Shown piece by piece: positions 54,122-62,594 of a DNA stretch of 64,000 nt (position 1 is its first letter; each line of letters opens with the position of its first letter). Source of the stretch: JAJPHW01 sp963771505 (GTDB taxonomy: Bacteria > Acidobacteriota > Terriglobia > Terriglobales > Acidobacteriaceae); assembly GCA_963771505.1 (NCBI GenBank), contig CAVYTO010000006.1, positions 248,001-312,000 of the forward strand. The letters are read 5' to 3'. The notes under the pieces were generated by a model that did no database searches, was not told the DNA's origin, and was given only the letters and a program-made list of their open reading frames with translations. Both the position numbers and the translations under genes were made by a program.

Positions 54122-54200
54122 GGAGGATTCCACCCGCTAACCGGCTTATTCTATTAGATCGGGGGGAGGGGAGGGGTACCTTCAAACTTCACCTCTTGGG

Positions 54201-54686
54201 CTACTTCCCAGTCGCCGCCCTGGCGACGTTGTACCGCAATGCGATGTTCATGTACACGTGCCCGCTCGCCGTGTCAAAGCAGAGTTCCAGGGCTTCGGTG
54301 TCTTCGGTGCCGGTCGCTCCGTGCTCCGAGGTGTAAAAGACCGGGGGGTGTACCCGGAAGTGAAATCCCAGATCGTTCAAAGTTGCGACCGCATTGCCGG
54401 TGACCTGGTTGGCGAGTTCATTCACGGCTTCGCGGACTAACCCGTCGGATTCGGGCAATTCGCAGCCGGCAAGTTTACTTGCGACCGAAACGGCGGTCCT
54501 GGGCTCGAGGTCGAATATGATGCGCCCTTCGATGTCGCCGCTCAAGAACACGAGCGCAGCCACGCCTTTGCGGCGATAGGCTTCCGGTTCCATGCTCAGA
54601 CTGCCCACGGACAAAGGGGTTTGCAGGCCCGGCGCCAGTACGGCATCGGCCGCGTTGATAAAGGGCTGAATCAGTTCCATTTTCAT
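54201..54686 (-). CDS. cheX: Chemotaxis phosphatase CheX-like
   Basis: A 161-residue CheC/CheX-family protein. It has the ExxN phosphatase motif once (Glu90 and Asn93 in REAVNELANQVTGNA) and the CheX-type beta-sheet segments (AALVFLSGDIEGRIIFDL and MNIALRY). CheX removes phosphate from CheY-P to end the signal. It ends the operon and follows cheY by 18 bp, so the phosphatase is made with its target. No CheZ is present, as expected for a non-gammaproteobacterium. Confidence 0.8.
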   Translation of the reverse strand: MKMELIQPFINAADAVLAPGLQTPLSVGSLSMEPEAYRRKGVAALVFLSGDIEGRIIFDLEPRTAVSVASKLAGCELPESDGLVREAVNELANQVTGNAVATLNDLGFHFRVHPPVFYTSEHGATGTEDTEALELCFDTASGHVYMNIALRYNVARAATGK

Positions 54687-54704
54687 TGTGGCAACTCCAA
54701 AAGC

Positions 54705-55142
54705 TTAAACTCCCGCGGTCGCGGCTTTTGTGTTCGATTCTTCGTCGCCAAGCACGTAGCGGATAACTTCATAAAGAACTTCCGCTTTTACCGGCTTCTG
54801 GACGAAGTGCCGCGCCCCCCGTTGCAGTGCGGCTACGATGTTCTCTTGGTATCCGACAGAGGACACCATCACGACGCGCGCATCGGAATGTTTTTGCACG
54901 ATCTTTTCGGCGGCTTCAATGCCTTCCATCTGCGGCATGGTGATGTCCATGAGCACGATGTCGGGATTCAAGCGGTCGTATTCGGCGATGGCGTTGAGGC
55001 CGTCTCCAGCTTCGCCTGCGACTTGGCCGCCGAAAGTCTCAACCATGCGGGCCAGGTTTTTGCGGGCGAAAACGGAATCGTCCACGATGAGGTAACGGAC
55101 GGGCTTGCCGTCCTTGCGTTGTACCGGTGCAAATTGCTCCAT
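54705..55142 (-). CDS. cheY: CheY-type response regulator
   Basis: A 145-residue single receiver domain: acidic pair in VDDSVFARKNL, phospho-acceptor Asp66 in LMDITMPQMEG, Thr/Ser in VVMVSSVGYQE, and Lys in FVQKPVKAEV. It carries the chemotaxis output. The motor or other target is unknown because no flagellar or pilus genes lie in the window. GAGAGAGGTC precedes the start. It is 68 bp downstream of cheB, so it may have an extra promoter. Confidence 0.88.
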   Translation of the reverse strand: MEQFAPVQRKDGKPVRYLIVDDSVFARKNLARMVETFGGQVAGEAGDGLNAIAEYDRLNPDIVLMDITMPQMEGIEAAEKIVQKHSDARVVMVSSVGYQENIVAALQRGARHFVQKPVKAEVLYEVIRYVLGDEESNTKAATAGV

Positions 55143-55210
55143 GACCTCTCTCCTTAAACTGCGGAACTGTTAATGCATTTCCGCTGGCAATCAGCCGCCA
55201 GCATTCGCTT

Positions 55211-56284
55211 CTAACTCGTTGCTGCGCTTTTGGCTTGCGGCGCGCACAGCCCAATCAAAGTCTTTGCCATCATCTCGAGACTTACGATACGGTTGGCGTA
55301 CCCTCGCTCAATTGCGGCTTTGGGCATGCCAAACACCACGCAGGAATCTTCGCTTTGGGCTATCGTGACTCCGCCCGCGGCTTGCACCGCACCCAAACCT
55401 TCAGCGCCGTCTTCGCCCATTCCCGTCATGATTACCGACACAGCCTGCTTTCCATAGACCGCAACCGCGCTATGCAAAAGTACATCGGCTGACGGACGAT
55501 GCCCGTTCACTTTATCTTCGTCGCTTAACATGACAACGTCGCCCAACGGCAAACGTTTCACTTTGATATGCCGGTTTCCGGGGCAAATCAGCACTCGTCC
55601 GGCAACGATCGGATCTCCCGGCTGCGCTTCCTTCACTTGTACCGCGCAGATTTCGTCCAGCCGGCGAGCGAACATTTCGGTGAAGTTTTCCGGCATATGC
55701 TGGACGATCACAATCGATCCGGTAAAGTTGCCGGGAAGTTGCGAGAGCATGTACTGCAACGCCTGCGGGCCGCCGGTGGAGACGCCAATGGTGACCACAC
55801 GAGAAGGTTGACGATTGGCGTGGCGGAGCGCGGCGTCTTTCTTTTGCTGCTGTGGAACCGTGGCGGTTTCCAGCTGAACGCTGCGGCTCGCCGCGGCAGC
55901 TTTGACTTTGCCGATCAGGTCACGGGCAATTTCCGGCATGCGTGCGGAAACGTCGGTTGGTTTGGCCACGAAATCGAACGCGCCGAGCGCGAGGGCTTTC
56001 AGCGTAACGGACGCGCCGCTGGTACTGTGGGAACTTACCACGATCACGGGCACACGATGGCGCCGCATGATTTCCTTGAGCATGTCGAGTCCGCCCATAC
56101 CGGGCATTTCGAGGTCCAGTGTCACGACTTGCGGTTGCAGGTCTTTGATCTTGCGCAAACCGAAGTTGCCGTCCATCGCAGTGCCGACAACCTGGATCGA
56201 CTTGTCATGTTCGAGGATTTGCGGAATGAGCTTCCGCATCAAAGCGGAGTCGTCCACGACGAGAACACGTATGGGAGCGCTCAT
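55211..56284 (-). CDS. cheB: Chemotaxis methylesterase/deamidase CheB
   Basis: A 357-residue protein: receiver domain (VVDDSALMRKLIP, Asp57 in LDLEMPGMGGLD) and a C-terminal esterase with catalytic Ser in GVSTGGPQAL, His in VQHMPENFTEMFARRL and Asp in MTGMGEDGAEG. It demethylates receptor glutamates when phosphorylated by CheA. Its first four bases overlap the end of cheA (ATGA), implying translational coupling. No cheD is beside it. Confidence 0.93.
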   Translation of the reverse strand: MSAPIRVLVVDDSALMRKLIPQILEHDKSIQVVGTAMDGNFGLRKIKDLQPQVVTLDLEMPGMGGLDMLKEIMRRHRVPVIVVSSHSTSGASVTLKALALGAFDFVAKPTDVSARMPEIARDLIGKVKAAAASRSVQLETATVPQQQKKDAALRHANRQPSRVVTIGVSTGGPQALQYMLSQLPGNFTGSIVIVQHMPENFTEMFARRLDEICAVQVKEAQPGDPIVAGRVLICPGNRHIKVKRLPLGDVVMLSDEDKVNGHRPSADVLLHSAVAVYGKQAVSVIMTGMGEDGAEGLGAVQAAGGVTIAQSEDSCVVFGMPKAAIERGYANRIVSLEMMAKTLIGLCAPQAKSAATS

Positions 56285-58464
56285 GACCGCCCTCCCGCCG
56301 CTTGCGCCATTCCGGACGGCCGCGAAGACATCAGCATCCCGGCCGACATTCCTCCCGCGCCATCGGCTCGAGATCGATTAAAACGTTCAAGTATTGCGGC
56401 AAGATTCATAATGAGCACAACGCGGCCATCGCCAAGGATCGACGCGCCGCTCACCAGATCGGTGGCAACCGTTTTGTCGTCCAACGCCTTGATGACCAGC
56501 TCTTCTTCCCCGACTAATTCATCGACGATCAAGCCCAGCTTTTTCTCGCCGAATTGAATGACCAAGACAAAGATGCGGCGGCTGGAACCATTTTGCATCG
56601 CAAGCGAAGTCGAGGGACGGCGTCCGAGCCGGACCAGCGGAAGCACCTGGTTCCGCAATTGGAGAACTTCATAGTGGTCGACCTGATGCAAGTCAGCTTC
56701 GCGCGCCCGGGCAATTTCAGCCACAGCGTTCAACGGAATCGCGTAGAGACGCTGGTCCACGCGGAAGAGCAGCGCTTTAATGATGGCGAGCGTGAGCGGG
56801 AGCTTCAGCCGGAACGTGGTTCCCTGCCCCGGACGGCTTTCGACTTCGACCACACCTTTAAGGCGCTGAAGCACGCTGCGGACCACATCGAGCCCGACGC
56901 CGCGGCCTGAAACTTCTGTTATTTCTTCTGCGGTGCTGACTCCGGGCCTGAAAATAAATTCGAGCGACTCCGCCTCGGTGAGCCGGGACGCTTCTTCCGC
57001 TGAAAGCAGCCCTCGTTGAACGGCGGTCGCGCGGACTTTTTGCGCATCGATTCCCCTGCCGTCATCCACGATTTCAACGACGACCTGATTGCCCTGATGA
57101 TGGGATTTGAGTTGCAAAGTTCCGCGCGCAGTCTTACCCGATTTCAGACGGTCGGCCGGCGTCTCGATACCGTGGCTCACGGCGTTACGGACAATGTGCG
57201 TCAGCGGTTCGGCGATGGAGTCGAGAAGACTCTTATCAAGATCGGTGTCCTGGCCGCTCATGATGAGCTCGATATCTTTGCCGCATTGTTTCGCAACATC
57301 GCGAACCATGCGAGGAAAACGGCGGAGCAACTGTTCCACAGGCACCATGCGGATTTTCATTACCGAACGCTGAAGGTCATTTAAGACCCGCGCTTGAAAG
57401 GCCATGGCGTCAGAGAACTTTCCGCGCATGGCTTCCTTCGGATTCTCTTTAGCAAACTCGTTCAACGCCTGTTGCAGCATTGATTTTCCGATGATCAACT
57501 CACCGACCAGGTTGAGCACGGCGTCGATTCTTTCCGCGTCTACACGAAGAGAACTTTCGATCACGGGGGATGATGGCACAGCCTCAGCGGCCTTGGTTTC
57601 TACCGCAAGCGGCTCAGGAACTGTCTGCATTTCCGCAACCTCGGGAACCATCGGCGAAGATGGCGACGAATCGCTCACAGCGGTGCCCGCTTCGGCAGCC
57701 CGGCGCTTCCGCGTTTTTTTTGGTGTGCCGGAGAGATCGACGACCTCCACATCGGAAACTACGGTCGGAATTTTGCAGCGCGCGGAAACCTGCTCTGCGC
57801 TTTTTTCCGTGGCCACGAGCAGTTCCATGCGGGCGGCGGCCTGTAGCGATGTGCGGTCCGGCCGAGTTGCCAAAATTTCCGCTGTGGAACTCAGTGCGGT
57901 TATAATCAGCTGACGGGCAGCTATCGGCATCGCGCACTGCGGATCAAGATTAGCGACCACGTGGAACACATGCCGGCCTTGTTGCAACGCAGATTGCGCA
58001 GCTGCCAGTTCCGCTTCCGCCCACGCGGTGGGAATGTTTTTCGGTTCGTTCACCTTCTTCTTCCGCGCTTTTCCGGACGTTAGCGGCTCGACCAGACTGT
58101 TGACCAATGCTCGCAAGCGGTCCGTGGCGGGAAGGTTACGTTTCTGCCGGTAGGCATAAAGCATTTCGTGGAACACGTCAGCCGCGGTGAATGCAACTTC
58201 AGCCAGGGATGATCGCTGGAGATCGGGGATAGCGAGCGCATCTTCCAAGATGTGGGCGAGCTCGCTCAGTTCACGGAATCCGCAGGCGGCGGCGTCGCCT
58301 TTCAGCGTATGCACAATACGCCGAATCTCGCGAACGGTTTCGACTTCGGCCGGATTCTGTTCGACTTTCAGCGCGGCGTCGTTGAGCAGTTGCAACAACT
58401 CTTCGGAACTGTCGAAAAATAGTTCGCGCAGCTCTCCGCCCCGCTCGTCCAGAAAATCGCTCAC
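56281..58464 (-). CDS. cheA: Chemotaxis histidine kinase CheA
   Basis: A 727-residue kinase. HPt domain with phospho-His52 (IVHTLKGDAAACGF); a variable middle without an obvious CheY-binding P2; P3 dimer helices (VDAERIDAVLNLVGELII); ATPase with N-box HIVRNAVSHGIE, G1 VVEIVDDGRGID and G2 GRGVGLDVV; and a C-terminal CheW-like P5. It phosphorylates CheY and CheB. It overlaps cheR at one end and cheB at the other by 4 bases each. A Glu/Ala/Ser-rich linker (residues 235-300) replaces the usual P2. Confidence 0.92.
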   Translation of the reverse strand: MSDFLDERGGELRELFFDSSEELLQLLNDAALKVEQNPAEVETVREIRRIVHTLKGDAAACGFRELSELAHILEDALAIPDLQRSSLAEVAFTAADVFHEMLYAYRQKRNLPATDRLRALVNSLVEPLTSGKARKKKVNEPKNIPTAWAEAELAAAQSALQQGRHVFHVVANLDPQCAMPIAARQLIITALSSTAEILATRPDRTSLQAAARMELLVATEKSAEQVSARCKIPTVVSDVEVVDLSGTPKKTRKRRAAEAGTAVSDSSPSSPMVPEVAEMQTVPEPLAVETKAAEAVPSSPVIESSLRVDAERIDAVLNLVGELIIGKSMLQQALNEFAKENPKEAMRGKFSDAMAFQARVLNDLQRSVMKIRMVPVEQLLRRFPRMVRDVAKQCGKDIELIMSGQDTDLDKSLLDSIAEPLTHIVRNAVSHGIETPADRLKSGKTARGTLQLKSHHQGNQVVVEIVDDGRGIDAQKVRATAVQRGLLSAEEASRLTEAESLEFIFRPGVSTAEEITEVSGRGVGLDVVRSVLQRLKGVVEVESRPGQGTTFRLKLPLTLAIIKALLFRVDQRLYAIPLNAVAEIARAREADLHQVDHYEVLQLRNQVLPLVRLGRRPSTSLAMQNGSSRRIFVLVIQFGEKKLGLIVDELVGEEELVIKALDDKTVATDLVSGASILGDGRVVLIMNLAAILERFNRSRADGAGGMSAGMLMSSRPSGMAQAAGGRS

Positions 58465-59366
58465 GGCGCCACCTCAACCTGCTGATAAGCTGTGCCGCTA
58501 TTGCGGTGTACCATCGCGAATTGGTCGGTAAGTCCAAGCAGGCTTTCAGCGTGTCCGACGAAAAGGTAGCCGTTGGAGACGAGACAGCGCGCAAACTTCT
58601 TCACCAATCGTTTCTGCTCCGCCTCGTCGAAATACATCATGACGTTACGGCAGAAAATCATGTCGTGGCACTGCGGCAGAAATTCGGTCTTCAAATTGTG
58701 AAAATCGAAGTGGACCCGCTCTTTGACCGAGTTCTTGACCGCGTAGCGATCGGCAATCTTGTCAAAATAACGGAGCCGATAGCTGTATTCCACCGATGTC
58801 ATCTGGCTTTCCGTGTAAGTGCCCTCCTGCGCATAGCGCAAGACCGAATAATTGATGTCACTGGCCAGAATTTCTACCCGCCATGGAGCTGGAATCAGAG
58901 GTTTAGGCGATTGGGTCAGAGCCATGGAGGTTGACCGCAGATGATGATAAGAGAGCGCATCCGCGATCAGCATCACCAGCGTGTAAGGCTCCTGGCCGGT
59001 CGAGCAGCCCGCGCTCCAGATTCGCAGCGAATAGTCGTTCGCCAAGATCTTTTGCGCGATCAGTTCGACCAAAACGTATTTTTGGAATAGATCCAACTGT
59101 GCCTTATTGCGAAAAAAACTGGTCTCGTTGACCGTCAGGTTTTCAAGCAATTGCGAGAGTTCTTGTTTTCCGTGGTCGCTAATCAATAAGCGGTAATAAC
59201 TGTAGAAGGAATCCATGCGACACTCGCGCAGGCGGCGGTGAAGACGGTCCTGCAAAAAGTGAGTGCGCCGCGCGTCAAAGTGCATGCCACATTCCTGATA
59301 AACGAGGGTCTGTAGCAGCTTCAGTTCCGCCTCGGTGATCTGTGCCGCCAGGGCTGGTGAACTCAC
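58461..59366 (-). CDS. cheR: Chemotaxis methyltransferase CheR
   Basis: A 301-residue SAM-dependent methyltransferase. N-terminal helical domain (LLQTLVYQECGMHFD), then LTVNETSFFRN, the SAM loop WSAGCSTGQEPYTLVMLI, ASDINYSVLRYAQEGTYTE, and MIFCRNVMMYFDE. It methylates receptor glutamates. GTG 59366 is the likely start because AGGAAA lies upstream; a start at 59456 would overlap cheW. It ends inside the cheA start. Confidence 0.9.
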   Translation of the reverse strand: MSSPALAAQITEAELKLLQTLVYQECGMHFDARRTHFLQDRLHRRLRECRMDSFYSYYRLLISDHGKQELSQLLENLTVNETSFFRNKAQLDLFQKYVLVELIAQKILANDYSLRIWSAGCSTGQEPYTLVMLIADALSYHHLRSTSMALTQSPKPLIPAPWRVEILASDINYSVLRYAQEGTYTESQMTSVEYSYRLRYFDKIADRYAVKNSVKERVHFDFHNLKTEFLPQCHDMIFCRNVMMYFDEAEQKRLVKKFARCLVSNGYLFVGHAESLLGLTDQFAMVHRNSGTAYQQVEVAP

Positions 59367-59391
59367 GCGGTTTTTTCCTGTTGGATGAGAT

Positions 59392-59871
59392 TCATAGACC
59401 GGCAGCCGCTCCGCGCGATTCTGTAGTCTCGACGTTCTGAACGCCGTCCTGGGCAAGCAGCTTATTTGTATCGAGAAGAATGATCAGGCGGCCGCGATAC
59501 TTGCCCATGCCAGTTACGCAATTGAGCGATCCATCCTGAAAAACTGCTGGAGGAGGTTCGACATCGCAGGCCGGAATTTTTATGACCTCCGAGGCCGAGT
59601 CTACGATCAGTCCACAGAGGCGGCCGCGATTTTCAACGACGAGAATGCGGTTGCGGCTGCCGGAAGTAAACTCTTTCTCGCCGAGGCGCTTGCGCAGATC
59701 AATGACAGAAACAATCTTGCCGCGTAGGTTGATGACGCCTTCCATGTAATCGGGAGCATCAGGAATCGCGGTGATTTCAGGCACGCGCACAATTTCGTGC
59801 AGCGAAACAATGGGAACGCCGTAGGTCTCGCGTCCCACTTGAAAGCCGACGATGTGGAGGTCCTGACTCAT
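59392..59871 (-). CDS. cheW: Chemotaxis coupling protein CheW
   Basis: A 159-residue CheW-fold protein: HIVGFQVGRETYGVPIVSLHEIVR, PEITAIPDAPDYMEGVINLRGKIVSVIDLRKRLG, and GRLCGLIVDSASEVIKI. It bridges receptor and CheA. It follows the receptor gene by 27 bp in the same operon. The last 20 residues are polar and probably disordered. Confidence 0.92.
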   Translation of the reverse strand: MSQDLHIVGFQVGRETYGVPIVSLHEIVRVPEITAIPDAPDYMEGVINLRGKIVSVIDLRKRLGEKEFTSGSRNRILVVENRGRLCGLIVDSASEVIKIPACDVEPPPAVFQDGSLNCVTGMGKYRGRLIILLDTNKLLAQDGVQNVETTESRGAAAGL

Positions 59872-59898
59872 GGGTTCGAATAAGTTAGTACGTTGCTA

Positions 59899-61887
59899 TC
59901 AGCCGTGAACTCCTGCGGCGGCACGCTTCGCATGACCTTTTCCGGTAATGTTGGCTGGAGCCATCGCTGGGCGCTCAGCTTGTTCCAGGGCAAATCGGTC
60001 CATGGAATCGAGCAAGTCGCCGGACATCTTGGACATTTGTTCCGCCGATGCCGCGAGTTGGGTAGAACTTGACGTCGTCTGCTGAACCATGCCGCGCATC
60101 TGCTCCATCGCCTTTACTACAGCCTGGGCACCTGCGGCCTGTTCCTCGACGGCAGAATTGATTTCGTGCGTGATCTCGTTCAATCGGGTCGTCGCGCGCG
60201 CAATTTGCGAAGAACCGTGAGACTGTTCGTTTGTGGCGGCCCCGATTTCCTGCGCGAATTTGTAGACTTCGGTGACAACGTTGGAGATTTTGCGTAGGGC
60301 ACCGTTGAGGTCCTGGCCCAAGCCGAGACCTTCGTTGACAATGCCGGTGCTCTGCTCCATGTTCTCGACCGCTTTGCGAGCTTCTTTCTGGATGCTTTGA
60401 ATGAGTTCGGAAATTTCTTTCGTGGATTGCGCCGACTTTTCCGCCAGCTTTCTGACTTCGTCGGCTACCACGGCAAAACCCAGTCCGTGTTCGCCGGCTC
60501 GAGCGGCTTCGATGGCAGCGTTCAAGGCGAGCAGGTTGGTCTGTTCAGCAAGATCGTCGATGACCTCGATGATCTTGCCGATGTCGTCCGCGCGCTGTCC
60601 GAGCACATCGATGATGCTGCCGGATGAACGGATCGTATCGTTAATTTTGTTGAGGCCGTCGGTGGCCTTTTCCATCGTGGTGATGCCGTTGTGAACTTCT
60701 TCGCGAGAACGGTTGGATATGTCGAGCAGCACTTTGGCAGTGTCCGCAACGCGCTGGATAGAAGCGACCATTTCGTCGATCGAGGCAGAGGTCTCGCTCA
60801 CGCTGGATGCTTGCACCAGTGTGTTCTTGACCATGTTCTGCACGTTTACGCTCATTTCGTGCATGGTGCTGGTAACTTCATCAATCGAGGAGGAAGTCTG
60901 CATGCTGACTTTCGCGGATTCATCGGAAGCGCTGGCGACCTGAGATGAAGCGCCGGCCACCTGTGAAGATGCGTCGCGAACGCTGCGCACCAGGTTCCGT
61001 AAGCCTTCGATCATGCGGACGAATGCATTGCCGAGTGTGTCGCTCGCGGATCGAGGTTGAACTTCAACGGTGAGATTGCCGCCGGCAATCGCTTCCGATA
61101 AAGCGGCCATTTCACGCAAATACTGCACCATGCCGATGAAGGTGCGCGCGAGTTGACCGATCTCGTCGTCTCGCTTGATGTCAATTTCATGATCGAGATC
61201 GCCGTTCTTGCCGATTTGCTCGGCTACGGTCATCAGGTCCTTTAGCGGCCCGGTGATGCTGCGCGCGGTGCGATAGGCGATGATCGCCCCCAGGCCCAGC
61301 GCCATCAAAGTGCTCAAAAGTGAGACCAGCACGGTCAGGTTGCTGGCAGTCTCATCCGACCGGCGGCGTTCTTCCAGAGTTTTGGCGTTTTCCTGATCGG
61401 CCAACATCAAGGTGTCGGTTGAAGCCTTTACCCATGAAGAAGCGTCCTTTTGCAGGTAGAAAACCTGGAGTTCGGCGACGGTAGCGTTACCTGAATCGAC
61501 GTCTTTACGCTTTTCAAGCAGAGGCACAGCGAACTCTGCGCCCCATGCCTGCTCGTTTTTCTGGACTTTTTCGAGCGCGCTCCGTTCCTGATCGGAATTG
61601 GAGAGCTTTTCTGCCTGCATTAGCTTGTCGTCGAGAGTGTTTTCGCCGTCCTTCATGCGGTCCACTTCCCTCGTATCGCCGCTGAGCAGGAAGTTACTGA
61701 GATATAGACGGTTCTGCATCATCTGGAATCGAATGGCGTCAGTCAGATCGGCCATTTGCAGGGCTTGAGCGGCTGCCGCTTTGGCGGAGCGCTCCCGGTA
61801 CATGGCCGTTACGTTGACCAAAAAGAGAATGATGACCATCGCGAGGATGGCGCCAAAGCTGGAATAGAGTTTTTTGCCGATCGTCAT
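59899..61887 (-). CDS. Methyl-accepting chemotaxis protein
   Basis: A 662-residue receptor. Two membrane segments (FGAILAMVIILFLVNVTAMY and VLVSLLSTLMALGLGAIIAY) flank a periplasmic four-helix-type sensor of about 155 residues. A HAMP domain follows (ITGPLKDLMTVAEQIG), a second HAMP-like segment (AIAGGNLTVEVQPRS), then the signalling coiled coil with hairpin tip IDDLAEQTNLLALNAAIEAARAGEHGLGFAVVADEVRKLAE. The tail lacks an NWETF-type CheR-binding pentapeptide. Start ATG 61887 with GGAGC upstream. The ligand is unknown. Confidence 0.92.
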   Translation of the reverse strand: MTIGKKLYSSFGAILAMVIILFLVNVTAMYRERSAKAAAAQALQMADLTDAIRFQMMQNRLYLSNFLLSGDTREVDRMKDGENTLDDKLMQAEKLSNSDQERSALEKVQKNEQAWGAEFAVPLLEKRKDVDSGNATVAELQVFYLQKDASSWVKASTDTLMLADQENAKTLEERRRSDETASNLTVLVSLLSTLMALGLGAIIAYRTARSITGPLKDLMTVAEQIGKNGDLDHEIDIKRDDEIGQLARTFIGMVQYLREMAALSEAIAGGNLTVEVQPRSASDTLGNAFVRMIEGLRNLVRSVRDASSQVAGASSQVASASDESAKVSMQTSSSIDEVTSTMHEMSVNVQNMVKNTLVQASSVSETSASIDEMVASIQRVADTAKVLLDISNRSREEVHNGITTMEKATDGLNKINDTIRSSGSIIDVLGQRADDIGKIIEVIDDLAEQTNLLALNAAIEAARAGEHGLGFAVVADEVRKLAEKSAQSTKEISELIQSIQKEARKAVENMEQSTGIVNEGLGLGQDLNGALRKISNVVTEVYKFAQEIGAATNEQSHGSSQIARATTRLNEITHEINSAVEEQAAGAQAVVKAMEQMRGMVQQTTSSSTQLAASAEQMSKMSGDLLDSMDRFALEQAERPAMAPANITGKGHAKRAAAGVHG

Positions 61888-61915
61888 TTGTAAAGCTCCA
61901 CCGGTCGCTGTGGCC

Positions 61916-62272
61916 TCAGTCCTGAGGCACAAATGTCACTTGGACCGTTTCTATGCTCTCCGCATCTGCGGATTCAAATTTCCATTTCTTTACTGCATCC
62001 ATCGCAGCGTTAACCAGCACTGGATGTCCGCCGACAACCTTCACATCTTTGGCGGTGCCATTCGGAGCGACCGTCACTTTGAGCCGCACGACCCCGTTGA
62101 TGCTCATCCTGCGGGCCAATTCGGGGTAAATCGGGGCAACTTGGGAGCGGATCTTGCGCTGGCCGTGATCTTGTCCCAGCATGGGAAAGGCTGCCAGAAA
62201 GAGGAACAGCGCCACGCAACTGAGTGAGGCGAATCCCTGCATGCGAACCGCATTTGAACCCAAACCAGACAC
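61916..62272 (-). CDS. Secreted TonB C-terminal domain protein
   Basis: A 118-residue protein with a hydrophobic leader (LSCVALFLFLAAFPMLG) and a TonB-type C-terminal fold: VAPIYPELARRMSINGVVRLKVTV, then NGTAKDVKVVGGHPVLVNAAMDAVKKWKFE. It lacks the membrane-bound Pro-rich region of full TonB, so it is a short energy-transducer-like or outer-surface protein. GTG 62272 has GGAGG 4 bases upstream; ATG 62242 is alternative. It is 28 bp upstream of the receptor gene and may head the chemotaxis operon. Confidence 0.75.
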   Translation of the reverse strand: MSGLGSNAVRMQGFASLSCVALFLFLAAFPMLGQDHGQRKIRSQVAPIYPELARRMSINGVVRLKVTVAPNGTAKDVKVVGGHPVLVNAAMDAVKKWKFESADAESIETVQVTFVPQD

Positions 62273-62594
62273 GAAGCCTCCACGCAACTTTTCGCGAGCG
62301 AAAATCTGAAAATGTAGCGAAACCAGTCAGGTTCCATGATTGCGGCAGGTGGCGAAATAACTCAAGTAAAAGTGACCCCAGGGAGATTACTGAAGTTTTG
62401 CACTATGGATGCGACGCCAAAATGGCGTAGTCAGAACGAAATCTTGCGGATAGCGTCTTCTGAACTCTTAGGGGTTCTCAATTCGATACCGGGTCTGTTT
62501 GCCACTTGACTCAAAATGAGATTCCGAGCTATCGTCCTGTATCTTCAACTAGTTGCAGCAAATCTTATCTAGCTAGAGACAAGCTGCACTTCAT
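62273..62594. other. 322-bp divergent intergenic region
   Basis: Separates the chemotaxis operon (minus) from the GAF sensor gene (plus). A possible plus-strand promoter has TTGACT at 62506-62511 and TATCGT at 62530-62535 (18-base spacer), a weak match. The minus-strand promoter for the operon should lie near 62290-62350, but no clear -10/-35 pair was found. Confidence 0.35.

Noticed and set aside
55568..56557. Long plus-strand frame of 329 codons over cheB and cheA
   Set aside because: Antisense to clearly conserved chemotaxis genes and without any recognisable motif.
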